DNA of 6,314 bases from an uncultured Ruminococcus sp. Lineage in GTDB: Bacteria; Bacillota; Clostridia; Oscillospirales; Acutalibacteraceae. This document shows positions 1 to 6,222 of this stretch, one piece after another. The notes below the pieces were generated by a model. It was not told the origin of the DNA, ran no database searches, and worked only from the letters and a program-made list of their open reading frames with translations. The translations under genes and the position numbers were made by a program. The DNA lies in NCBI GenBank assembly GCA_902773045.1, contig CACYDE010000117.1, positions 1 to 6,314 of the forward strand, given 5' to 3'. Within the stretch, counting starts at the first letter, position 1, and each line of letters starts with the position of its first letter.

Positions 1-12
1 AAGCGAAACGGG

Positions 13-77
13 TTTACGAATAAAGTTGGTCAAAAACTAACCGTAAAAAACGAACTCTCGGTCGGGTTCGTAGAGTT
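13..77. other. Inverted-repeat-rich leader upstream of ybaK
   Basis: Several inverted repeats sit close together here. TTTACG (13-18) can pair with CGTAAA (42-47). Inside it GTTGGT (25-30) can pair with ACTAAC (36-41) with one G-U pair and a five-base loop. ACGAAC (50-55) pairs perfectly with GTTCGT (66-71). AACTCT (53-58) can instead pair with AGAGTT (72-77), so the last two stems exclude each other. This is seen directly; whether any of them folds in RNA is unknown. It matches no riboswitch or leader class I recognise, and it may equally be the end of whatever lies upstream. Confidence 0.3.
45..71 (-). terminator. Possible minus-strand intrinsic terminator
   Basis: Read on the minus strand, ACGAAC and GTTCGT form a six-base-pair stem with a ten-base loop, followed directly by six T (the A run at 45-50 on the + strand). 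That is terminator-like, but the stem is short and only half GC. No minus-strand gene is visible in this window for it to serve, so it could be chance or could limit antisense transcription. Confidence 0.25.
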
Positions 78-111
78 ATGTAACAAGTAAACTATCTACA
101 CGTGTTTAAAA

Positions 112-120
112 AAAGGAGAG
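112..120 (+). promoter_or_regulatory. Ribosome binding site of ybaK
   Basis: AAAGGAGAG lies just before the ATG at 124, with GGAG at 115-118 and five bases between it and the start. This supports the ATG at 124 over the in-frame ATG at 142. Confidence 0.8.
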
Positions 121-123
121 AGT

Positions 124-600
124 ATGGAGAAGACTAATGTTATGAGGATACTGGAACAGAAGAAGATCAGGTATGAAGCACATTGTATTGGGGATAATAC
201 GAAGCTGAGCGGCGTGGATGTCGCAAACGCACTTGGGAAAATGCCGGAAAGCGTTTTTAAAACGTTGGTGACTGTCGGGAAAAGCGGCAGTAATTATGTT
301 TTTGTTGTTCCTATAAACGGTGAGCTTAATTTGAAAAAAGCAGCAAAGGCTGTCGGTGAAAAGTCGGTGGAAATGATTAAGCAGAGGGATCTTCTTCCTT
401 TGACAGGCTACGTTCACGGCGGCTGTTCTCCGATAGGTATGAAAAAATTTTTCACTACGGTTGTAGATATTTCTGCCGAAAAACAGGAAATGATATGTTT
501 CTCTGCGGGAAAAGTCGGATATCAGGTCGAATTGGATCCAAAGGATCTTTCACGGGCAATAAGATTTAAATTTGCCGATATTGCAGAGGGAAAGGTATAA
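124..600 (+). CDS. ybaK: Cys-tRNA(Pro)/Cys-tRNA(Cys) deacylase, YbaK/EbsC family
   Basis: This 158-residue protein matches the single-domain YbaK/EbsC editing family in length and sequence. The family works in the cytosol as a free-standing trans-editing enzyme that hydrolyses cysteine wrongly attached to tRNA(Pro) by prolyl-tRNA synthetase. Seen in the sequence: an N-terminal segment ending in GDNTKLSG (about 23-30), the VFKTLV stretch with Lys46 at the position of the lysine known to be essential in characterised YbaK proteins, the FVVPINGELNLKKAA strand-helix region (about 59-73), and the family hallmark GYVHGGCSPIG at 95-105. The start at 124 has a strong Shine-Dalgarno site. No clear promoter was found upstream. 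The gene stands apart from trkA by about 340 bases, so it is probably a separate transcript. The family call is firm; the exact tRNA substrate is inferred from the family, and some relatives edit other aminoacyl-tRNAs. Confidence 0.93.
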   Translation: MEKTNVMRILEQKKIRYEAHCIGDNTKLSGVDVANALGKMPESVFKTLVTVGKSGSNYVFVVPINGELNLKKAAKAVGEKSVEMIKQRDLLPLTGYVHGGCSPIGMKKFFTTVVDISAEKQEMICFSAGKVGYQVELDPKDLSRAIRFKFADIAEGKV

Positions 601-740
601 AAGTATAGGCGTATACAGCACCGCCAAAATCACACCGCTCGTCAGATTGCAGGGTCGATGTGTTTTATAATTTATGCGCGGTTTTCGTTGATCTGTCGGA
701 TGAAGCTGCGGAATATCTGAATAGTATCGGATTTTTATAA
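563..740 (+). pseudogene. Probable remnant of a coding sequence (frameshifted tail)
   Basis: The ybaK 3' end and following spacer hold protein-like sequence in two frames that would join if one frameshift is allowed. One frame, open from 563 and overlapping the end of ybaK, reads ...GVYSTAKITPLVRLQGRC and then stops at 668-670. A second frame, joining at about 660-666, reads FYNLCA followed by VFVDLSDEAAEYLNSIGFL and stops at 738-740. The second piece has the codon usage and amphipathic look of a real C-terminus. It could alternatively be a 26-residue microprotein from the GTG at 660, with a weak AGGG at 651-654. I do not recognise the family, and neither piece has a good start site. A decayed gene or a C-terminal fragment left by deletion is the likeliest reading; chance is possible. 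Confidence 0.35.
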
Positions 741-745
741 ATCCG
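728..745 (+). other. Short perfect hairpin after the coding remnant
   Basis: CGGATTT (728-734) and AAATCCG (739-745) form a seven-base-pair stem with a TTAT loop, overlapping the stop codon of the remnant frame at 738-740. It could be a weak transcript end for ybaK, but no T tract follows, so it is not a standard intrinsic terminator. Confidence 0.3.
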
Positions 746-853
746 GATAATAATTATTTGGAATATTGGTACGTTAGTTTGCTGTTTTAATATTATAAAT
801 AATGAGTTTAAAGAAAAAAGTTAAAAAATTATTAAGAATTTACGGATAGTTTA
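746..853. other. AT-rich spacer upstream of the trk promoter
   Basis: No gene is visible here. The stretch is very AT-rich, with a ten-base palindrome AATAATTATT (749-758) and A-rich runs at about 809-840 directly upstream of the trkA promoter. The A runs could act as an UP-like element that raises promoter strength. A second, weaker promoter-like pair (TTGGTA at 766-771, TAATAT at 788-793, 16-base spacer) is also present. All of this is inference from base pattern alone. Confidence 0.3.
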
Positions 854-882
854 TTGACGGAAAGCTTAATTTGTAGTATCAT
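854..882 (+). promoter_or_regulatory. Sigma-70/SigA-type promoter of the trkA-trkH operon
   Basis: TTGACG at 854-859 matches the -35 consensus at five of six bases. TATCAT at 877-882 matches the -10 consensus at five of six. The spacer is exactly 17 bases. Transcription would begin near 889-890, giving a 5' leader of about 50 bases before the trkA ATG. A leader that short leaves no room for a c-di-AMP or other large riboswitch. The A-rich tract just upstream fits an active promoter. Confidence 0.7.
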
Positions 883-925
883 TGATTTTGAATTTGTTTA
901 ATGGAAATTCTTTATTTTTGTATAT

Positions 926-929
926 GGAG
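926..929 (+). promoter_or_regulatory. Ribosome binding site of trkA
   Basis: GGAG lies nine bases before the ATG at 939, an acceptable spacing for a Shine-Dalgarno site, and it fixes the trkA start. Confidence 0.65.
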
Positions 930-938
930 ATTTGAAAT

Positions 939-2309
939 ATGAATATCATAATTGTAGGCTGCGGCAAGGTCGGAAGAACGATCGCCGAACAGCTAAACGG
1001 TGAGAATCATGATATAACCGTTATTGACAACAGGGAGTCCGTTATTCAGAGAATGACCGATAAACTGGATATTATGGGAATATGGGGTGACGGTTCAAGC
1101 CGCGAAATATTGCTTGAAGCGGGTGTTACGACAGCCGATCTTCTGATCGCCGTGACAGACGCCGACGAGCTTAATTTGTATATTTGTCTTCTTGCAAGCT
1201 GCTGCGGAGGAAAAAATAAGATCAGCACGATCGCCCGCGTCAGAAAGCCTCTTTATCATAAGGATCTTCAGGAAAGCAACAAGATGAGAGATTCGCTTGG
1301 ATTGACCTTTGCGATAAATCCCGAACAGATAGCAGCTGCGGAAATGAGCCGCCTGATTCGCTTCCCGTCCGCAATAGAGGTGGATACTTTCGCTCATGAG
1401 GCTGCCGAGATATATACTTTTAAAATTTCCAGAGATTCTCCCCTTAGCGGAAAGAAAATATCCGATCTTGCGATTTTGAAAGGGAATATCAGAATATGTG
1501 ACGTTGAACGCGACGAAACGGTGTTTATTCCCGGCGGTGATTTCGTGATCTCGCCAAACGACAAGGTTTCGATCGTCTGCACTCCGTCGAATGCGACAAA
1601 GCTTTTCAAGAAGCTCGGAAGCGGGAATGTTAAAGCAAAAAACGTTATGATAATAGGCGGAAGCAGAACGGCGTTCTATCTCGCTGAGCTTTTGACCGCA
1701 AGCGGCGTTGACGTCAAAATTATTGAAAAATCCGAAGCAAGATGCAACGAGCTTTCCGATCTTTTGCCCGACGCCATGATAATCAGAGGAGACGGAATGA
1801 ATCAGGATCTTCTCAGAGCAGAGGGGATCGACAGCATGGATTCGGTCGTTACGCTGATGAATCTTGACGAGGAAAATATTATGCTTTCACTCTACGCTCG
1901 TCAGACAACGAACGCCAAGTGCATTACAAAAATAGACAGACTTGTTTTCGACAACATCGTGGATACGCTTCCGCTTGACAGCGTTATCCGTCCGAGAGAA
2001 CTTACCGCCGAAGCGATCGTAAGATACGTCCGCGCGGTTAAGAATTCCGAGGGAAGTAATGTTGAAACACTCTACAAACTTAACGACGGAAAAGCCGAGG
2101 CGCTTGAGTTTAAGGTTACGCCTGACAGCAGGGTCGTTTCAAAGCCTCTGAGTCAGCTTCAGTTTAAAGAAAATATTCAGGTTGCGTGCATAACCAGAAA
2201 AGGCAAGGTTATCATTCCAAAGGGTGATGATACGATCGAACCGAATGATACTGTAATTATTGTAACTACCCATAAGGGTTTGCAGGATCTTGACGATATT
2301 TTGAAGTGA
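939..2309 (+). CDS. trkA: Trk system potassium uptake protein TrkA (two RCK domains)
   Basis: TrkA is the cytosolic regulatory subunit of the Trk potassium transporter. It forms a ring under TrkH and couples NAD(H) or ATP binding to gating. The 456-residue length fits the full TrkA form with two tandem RCK units, rather than the half-size KtrA. The first Rossmann fold begins at residue 3 with the dinucleotide-binding GCGKVG (7-12) and has the acidic residue expected at the end of the second strand (Asp30). Its C-terminal RCK subdomain spans roughly 140-220. The second Rossmann fold starts at about 236 with a less canonical loop, GGSRTA (240-245), and Glu263 in the matching acidic position. 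The second RCK-C subdomain runs from about 375 to the end. The gene is first in an operon with trkH, 18 bases upstream of the preferred trkH start, and has its own promoter at 854-882. The identification is secure; ligand preference of each site cannot be read from sequence alone. Confidence 0.95.
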   Translation: MNIIIVGCGKVGRTIAEQLNGENHDITVIDNRESVIQRMTDKLDIMGIWGDGSSREILLEAGVTTADLLIAVTDADELNLYICLLASCCGGKNKISTIARVRKPLYHKDLQESNKMRDSLGLTFAINPEQIAAAEMSRLIRFPSAIEVDTFAHEAAEIYTFKISRDSPLSGKKISDLAILKGNIRICDVERDETVFIPGGDFVISPNDKVSIVCTPSNATKLFKKLGSGNVKAKNVMIIGGSRTAFYLAELLTASGVDVKIIEKSEARCNELSDLLPDAMIIRGDGMNQDLLRAEGIDSMDSVVTLMNLDEENIMLSLYARQTTNAKCITKIDRLVFDNIVDTLPLDSVIRPRELTAEAIVRYVRAVKNSEGSNVETLYKLNDGKAEALEFKVTPDSRVVSKPLSQLQFKENIQVACITRKGKVIIPKGDDTIEPNDTVIIVTTHKGLQDLDDILK

Positions 2310-2315
2310 TTTGTT

Positions 2316-2319
2316 GGAG
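2316..2319 (+). promoter_or_regulatory. Ribosome binding site that decides the trkH start
   Basis: GGAG at 2316-2319 overlaps the first possible GTG (2319-2321), so it cannot serve that codon. It sits eight bases before the second in-frame GTG at 2328, which is normal spacing. This favours translation starting at 2328. Confidence 0.65.
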
Positions 2320-2327
2320 TGTGTATT

Positions 2328-3791
2328 GTGAATACTAATCTTGTCAGATATGTCCTGGGCTGGGTTTTTGTAGTCCTGGGAATAATGCTTGTGCCGCCTG
2401 TTTTTATCGCGGTGGCACTGGGCGAAAGTGATTTTGTTTATTTCGGACTGATAGCCGTGAGCTGTCTTGTCCTTGGATTTGTCTCTTCGAGGTTCAAACC
2501 CAAGAAAACTCAGATGTACGCCCGTGAGGGATTTGTGGCATGCGCGCTGACGTGGATACTTATGAGCGTTGTCGGCTGTCTTCCGTTTTACTTGACCGGC
2601 GCGATCCCGAGATTTACGGACGCACTTTTCGAATCCGTTTCCGGATTTACGACGACCGGCGCTACTATTCTCGGAACCGATCGTCAGATCGAAGACCTGA
2701 GCTACAGCCTGCTCTTCTGGAGAAGCTTCACGAACTGGGCAGGAGGAATGGGAATCCTTGTTTTCCTGCTTGCCGTGATAACTCCGCTGAGCGGTCAGTC
2801 GAATATGTATCTTATGAAAGCCGAAAGCCCCGGTCCCATCGTCTCAAAGCTTATCCCCAAGCTGAGAGGAACAGCAGGTCTGTTGTATATTATTTATACG
2901 GCTCTCACGGTTTTGGAATGTATTCTTCTGCTGATAGGCGGTATGCCTGTTTTTGAAGCGGTTACGGTTTCGTTTTCCACTGCGGGAACGGGCGGCCTTT
3001 CGGTGAGAAACGCGGGAATTATGGCTTATGACGGTCAGTATTATCTTCAGGCGGTCATCACGGCATTCATGTTTATCTTTGCGGTTAATTTTACGGCGTA
3101 TTATCTTATAATTACCAAGAAGATAAAACAGGTGTTTAAGATCGAGGAACTTAGATGGTATTTTGCTATATTTATCATTGCGGTGATCGCGATCGGACTT
3201 GATCTTACTCTGAACAAAACTTATGACTCCGCACTCGACTGTTGGCATCATACCGCTTTTCAGGTCGGAACGTTTATCTCTTCAACGGGATTTGCGACTG
3301 CTGATTTTGATCTGTGGCCGAGTTTTTCAAGAACTGTTCTGATGCTTGTTGCAATAATCGGCGCTTGCGCCGGAAGTACGGGCGGCGGATTCAAGGTCAG
3401 CCGTATCATAATCCTCTGCAAAGCAGTTGTCAAGGAATTCAGAATGATGCTTCATCCGAATTCGGTGAAGGCTGTGAAGATGGACGGAAAAACGATCAAG
3501 GACGAAACAATTCGTTCCACAAGCGTATATTTTACAATTTTCGTTTTTATTTATATCGTTTCGGTAACGGCGCTTTCATTTGACAAAATGGATTTTACGA
3601 CAAATTTTACGGCGGTTCTTGCAACTCTAAACAATATGGGTCCCGGTCTTAACCGCGTCGGACCGACTCAGAACTTCTATGATTATTCTATCTTTTCAAA
3701 GTATGTTCTGATGTTTGATATGCTTGCCGGAAGACTTGAACTTCTTCCTTTGATCTTCCTGTTTAACCCGGCATGCTGGAAATCAAAATAA
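2328..3791 (+). CDS. trkH: Trk potassium transporter membrane subunit TrkH
   Basis: TrkH is the potassium-translocating membrane subunit, built from four repeats of helix-pore loop-helix. The protein is 487 residues from the preferred GTG at 2328; the reading frame allows a GTG at 2319 that would add three residues. It is strongly hydrophobic with about ten to twelve predicted membrane segments. All four filter loops are visible: SGFTTTGAT (105-113), STAGTGG (217-223), SSTGF (318-322) and NNMGPG (435-440). Each carries the filter glycine (111, 222, 321 and 438). The conserved GACAGSTGGG segment (345-354) after the third loop is also present and corresponds to the TrkH intramembrane-loop region. 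The C-terminus is short and ends with a basic tail, as is usual. It is co-transcribed with trkA, its gating partner. Homology to KtrB is expected, but the length and the pairing with a double-RCK TrkA favour TrkH. The last gene of the operon, it is followed by a terminator-like hairpin. Confidence 0.94.
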   Translation: MNTNLVRYVLGWVFVVLGIMLVPPVFIAVALGESDFVYFGLIAVSCLVLGFVSSRFKPKKTQMYAREGFVACALTWILMSVVGCLPFYLTGAIPRFTDALFESVSGFTTTGATILGTDRQIEDLSYSLLFWRSFTNWAGGMGILVFLLAVITPLSGQSNMYLMKAESPGPIVSKLIPKLRGTAGLLYIIYTALTVLECILLLIGGMPVFEAVTVSFSTAGTGGLSVRNAGIMAYDGQYYLQAVITAFMFIFAVNFTAYYLIITKKIKQVFKIEELRWYFAIFIIAVIAIGLDLTLNKTYDSALDCWHHTAFQVGTFISSTGFATADFDLWPSFSRTVLMLVAIIGACAGSTGGGFKVSRIIILCKAVVKEFRMMLHPNSVKAVKMDGKTIKDETIRSTSVYFTIFVFIYIVSVTALSFDKMDFTTNFTAVLATLNNMGPGLNRVGPTQNFYDYSIFSKYVLMFDMLAGRLELLPLIFLFNPACWKSK

Positions 3792-3811
3792 TTTTTAATA
3801 ATCATAATAAT

Positions 3812-3850
3812 AAACACCTTGCGGGGGAATACTCCTTGTGAGGTGTTTTT
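3812..3850 (+). terminator. Terminator-like hairpin after trkH, covering the next gene's RBS
   Basis: AAACACCT (3812-3819) is a perfect complement of AGGTGTTT (3841-3848). The 21-base interior can form a further small stem, GGGG (3824-3827) with CTCC (3832-3835) including one G-U pair. Five T (3846-3850) end the structure, as in an intrinsic terminator for the trk operon. The 3' arm also holds GAGGTG (3840-3845), the only Shine-Dalgarno site for the gene starting at 3851. The same hairpin could therefore end transcription or mask translation initiation. The perfect stem is seen; the function is inferred. Confidence 0.6.
3840..3845 (+). promoter_or_regulatory. Ribosome binding site of the DUF5658-like gene, inside the hairpin
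   Basis: GAGGTG lies five bases before the ATG at 3851. Positions 3841-3845 are paired with 3815-3819 in the hairpin, so the site would be hidden when the hairpin forms. Confidence 0.6.
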
Positions 3851-4201
3851 ATGAATATAGTGAAAAATGATACTGCTTTATGTACGAAAAAAAGGCTTTT
3901 TCTCCTTTTTATGCTGAATATGTCGGATTGGATATGCACATTATCACTGCTTGCAACCGGCGCTTTCGAAGAAGCGAATCCGCTGATGAAAAATGTCATT
4001 GAAAGTCCGTTTCTCGGCTTTTTTGTGAAAGTATTTCTTCCGCTGGTGTTTATACTTTTTGCTCTTTCGAAGCTTGCCGACGCTGATAAAAAACAGATAT
4101 TGTTCTCAAACAATATCGCTTTGGCGGGAGTTTCCGTCTATCTCCTTCTGAATCTGTATCATATTGTATGTTTCACTATGCTGTATGTTTTAAGTATTTA
4201 A
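3851..4201 (+). CDS. Small DUF5658-like integral membrane protein
   Basis: This 116-residue protein looks like the DUF5658 family of small bacterial and archaeal membrane proteins, whose function is unknown. Features seen: a short basic N-terminus, then three or four hydrophobic segments at about 16-37, 54-75 and 86-115 (the last long enough for one bent or two short helices). Conserved-looking polar residues are set within or next to them: Asn23 and Asp26 in the first, EANPLM at 41-46 directly after it, Lys60 in the second, and Asn101 and His104 in the last. The N..D, EANP and Lys pattern is what recalls DUF5658. The start at 3851 is supported by GAGGTG at 3840-3845; the in-frame ATG at 3911 has no such site. 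It lies 26 bases upstream of the ABC-F gene and may be co-transcribed with it. No strong promoter was found between trkH and this gene. No signal peptide is evident. Family membership is moderately sure; no function is proposed. Confidence 0.75.
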   Translation: MNIVKNDTALCTKKRLFLLFMLNMSDWICTLSLLATGAFEEANPLMKNVIESPFLGFFVKVFLPLVFILFALSKLADADKKQILFSNNIALAGVSVYLLLNLYHIVCFTMLYVLSI

Positions 4202-4216
4202 ATATTATGTTTGTAT

Positions 4217-4223
4217 AAGGTGG
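4217..4223 (+). promoter_or_regulatory. Ribosome binding site of the ABC-F gene
   Basis: AAGGTGG lies four bases before the ATG at 4228. It fixes the start and suggests efficient translation independent of the upstream gene. Confidence 0.65.
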
Positions 4224-4227
4224 AATT

Positions 4228-6162
4228 ATGGCTGTTTTGACTGTCAGCGGCCTTTCGAAAAAATTTGTTGAAAGGGTGCTTTTTGAAAATATTTCCTTTC
4301 ACTTGGAAAAAGGTGACAAGGTAGGACTCATAGGAGCGAATGGAGTCGGAAAAACAACTCTCTTCAAGATCATCACAGGACGTGAAGAACCTTCGGGCGG
4401 AGGCGTTTCGAAGGAAAAAAACGTGACCGTAGGATATATGGAGCAGCATAGCTGTTCAACTCCGGACAGGACGGTCTATAATGAGCTTCTGAGTATCTTT
4501 GAAGCTCAGATCAAAGATGAAAAAAGGCTGGAGGAGATCGCGTTTCTCATCGAAAACAAAATCGGTGACACGGACGAGCTTGTTGCGGAGCAGTTCAGAG
4601 TCCGCGAGCGTTTTGAGCGCGAGGGCGGAATGACGTATGTCAGCAGAACGAAGGCGGCGCTCAGCGGTCTTGGATTTACTAATGATGAATTTTTTATGCC
4701 TACCGAAAAACTCAGCGGAGGTCAGCGTTCAAAGCTTTCTCTTGCGAAACTTCTTTTGAGCGGTTCGGATCTTCTTCTTTTGGACGAGCCTACCAATCAT
4801 CTTGACATATCTGCGGTGAACTGGCTGGAAGGTTTTATCAAGGAATATCGCGGAACGGTTCTTGTCGTTTCTCATGACCGTTATTTTCTTGATTCCGTGA
4901 CGAACAAAACCCTTGAGATCGAACACGGGCGATCACAAATGTACACGGGTTCTTACACGGAATTTATGGAGAAAAAACGCCGTCAGCAGGAAGCTCTCGA
5001 AAGACAGTACGAGAATCGGATCAAAGAGATATCACGTATCGAGGGGATCGTCGAACAGCAGAAACGATGGGGCAGAGCGCATAATTTTGTCACGGCAGCC
5101 AGTAAGCAGAAGCAGGCTGATCGGCTGAAAGAAGAACTTGTTCTTCCCAACAAGGAACTTGAAACGGTTCATTTTAAATTTACTCCGAAATGCGAAAGCG
5201 GCAATGATGTTCTGATCTGTGAGAATCTTTCGAAGTCGTTTGGAAACAAAAGACTTTTTGATAATGTAAATATACATATACGAAAAAATGAAAGAGTTTT
5301 TATCCTTGGGGAGAACGGCTGCGGAAAAACAACCTTGTTTAAAATTATTCAGAGAATGTATGAACAGGATCTCGGAAGCGTTACGCTGGGAGCAAACGTT
5401 GAAACCGGATATTTCGATCAGGTTCAGAGTAACCTTGACCTCGGAAAGTCGGCGCTCAACGAGATATGGGACGAGTTCCCGTATATGACGGAAACCGAGG
5501 TGAGAACGGCTCTCGGAAGATTTCTTTTTAAAGGCGACGAGGTCTTTCGTCCCCTCAGCGAGATGAGCGGAGGAGAACGCGCGAGGATCGCGCTTTTAAA
5601 GCTAATGTTAAAAGGTGCGAATTTTCTTCTTCTTGACGAGCCGACCAATCACCTTGACACATCATTCAGGGAGCAGCTTGAACAGACTCTGCTTGACTAC
5701 ACGGGAACTATGCTTATTATTTCTCATGACAGATATTTTATAAACAAACTTGCAGACAGGATCCTTGTTCTCGAAAAAGACGGCATGCGGGAATATCTCG
5801 GAAATTACGACTATTACATAGAAAAGACCAACGAAACCTTTGATAAGAGTATTTTCAAAGCCGTAAATCAGAAAACCGACAACTCCAAAAAAGTCAATGA
5901 CTATAACCTTAAAAAGGAACGTCAGTCGAATCTGAGAAAAGCCAAATCGCGTCTGAAACGATGCGAAGAAAATGTTTCTCTTGCGGAAGAACGGACGGAA
6001 GAGCTTCAGGCGCTTTTGCAGAGTGAAGATGTTGCGGCGGATTACGAGAAGCTTGTGGAATTCACGAATGAATTGGAAGAACTCAACGGACGGCTTGAGA
6101 GCCTTTATGAGGAATGGGAAGAAGTTTCTTCCAAGATAGAAAGACTCGAAAACGAAGAATAA
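4228..6162 (+). CDS. ABC-F family ATPase (ribosome-associated, YdiF/Uup-like)
   Basis: ABC-F proteins are soluble twin-ATPase proteins without membrane segments. They bind the ribosomal E site and relieve stalling; some protect against ribosome-targeting antibiotics. Domains in order: ATPase 1 has Walker A GANGVGKT (36-43), signature LSGGQ (162-166), Walker B and catalytic Glu in DEPTNHLD (186-193) and switch His216. A charged helical linker of about 230-320, including a KKRRQQEALERQYENRIKE stretch, corresponds to the P-site tRNA interaction region. ATPase 2 has GENGCGKT (361-368), MSGGE (446-450), DEPTNHLD (470-477) and His500. From about 555 to 644 there is a lysine- and glutamate-rich region with heptad-like spacing, a predicted coiled coil like the C-terminal extension of Uup and YdiF types. 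All catalytic residues are intact. At 644 residues the length is usual for this subgroup. The double DEPTNHLD motif and lack of membrane segments argue against a transporter. A housekeeping role is likelier than antibiotic resistance, but sequence alone does not settle it. It is probably transcribed with, or by read-through from, the DUF5658-like gene. Confidence 0.92.
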   Translation: MAVLTVSGLSKKFVERVLFENISFHLEKGDKVGLIGANGVGKTTLFKIITGREEPSGGGVSKEKNVTVGYMEQHSCSTPDRTVYNELLSIFEAQIKDEKRLEEIAFLIENKIGDTDELVAEQFRVRERFEREGGMTYVSRTKAALSGLGFTNDEFFMPTEKLSGGQRSKLSLAKLLLSGSDLLLLDEPTNHLDISAVNWLEGFIKEYRGTVLVVSHDRYFLDSVTNKTLEIEHGRSQMYTGSYTEFMEKKRRQQEALERQYENRIKEISRIEGIVEQQKRWGRAHNFVTAASKQKQADRLKEELVLPNKELETVHFKFTPKCESGNDVLICENLSKSFGNKRLFDNVNIHIRKNERVFILGENGCGKTTLFKIIQRMYEQDLGSVTLGANVETGYFDQVQSNLDLGKSALNEIWDEFPYMTETEVRTALGRFLFKGDEVFRPLSEMSGGERARIALLKLMLKGANFLLLDEPTNHLDTSFREQLEQTLLDYTGTMLIISHDRYFINKLADRILVLEKDGMREYLGNYDYYIEKTNETFDKSIFKAVNQKTDNSKKVNDYNLKKERQSNLRKAKSRLKRCEENVSLAEERTEELQALLQSEDVAADYEKLVEFTNELEELNGRLESLYEEWEEVSSKIERLENEE

Positions 6163-6165
6163 AAG

Positions 6166-6190
6166 GCACCACTAAATTAACTCGTTGTGC
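6166..6190. terminator. Hairpin just after the ABC-F stop, T-rich on the minus side
   Basis: GCACCAC (6166-6172) pairs with GTTGTGC (6184-6190) at six of seven positions around an 11-base loop. On the minus strand the stem is followed by CTTTTATT, so it is a fair terminator for a gene entering from the right. On the plus strand only TATTATAG follows, making it a weak terminator for the ABC-F gene. Confidence 0.4.
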
Positions 6191-6191
6191 T

Positions 6192-6222
6192 ATTATAGCA
6201 AACCAAACAAATATCCAGACAA
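6192..6222 (-). promoter_or_regulatory. Minus-strand promoter-like motif with extended -10
   Basis: On the minus strand TATAAT (6197-6192) is a perfect -10 box preceded by TGC, an extended -10. TTGTCT (6222-6217) is a partial -35 box at a long 19-base spacing. The predicted start would fall within the adjacent hairpin, so a functional transcript is doubtful. It may instead be a fixed part of the repeat-like element. Confidence 0.3.

Noticed and set aside
106..417. 103-residue minus-strand frame opposite ybaK
   Set aside because: It lies almost entirely antisense to a confidently identified gene and has no family resemblance.
749..758. AATAATTATT palindrome as an operator
   Set aside because: Such a palindrome is expected by chance in a spacer this AT-rich, and it lies about 100 bases upstream of the trkA -35 box with no second copy nearby.
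601..938. Possible riboswitch or large structured RNA ahead of trkA
   Set aside because: No conserved riboswitch core was recognised, most of the gap is low-complexity AT-rich or coding-like, and the best promoter lies close to trkA.
2540..2956. 138-residue plus-strand frame inside trkH
   Set aside because: It is an out-of-frame shadow of trkH, which has all four filter loops in its own frame. The shadow is arginine-rich and low in sense.
2844..3251. 135-residue minus-strand frame opposite trkH
   Set aside because: Antisense shadow with a highly charged, non-protein-like composition and no start site.
4228..6162. ABC-F gene as a specific antibiotic-resistance determinant
   Set aside because: The motifs fit general ABC-F proteins with a C-terminal coiled coil. 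Nothing visible separates a resistance type from a housekeeping type, and the neighbours do not suggest a resistance or mobile cassette.
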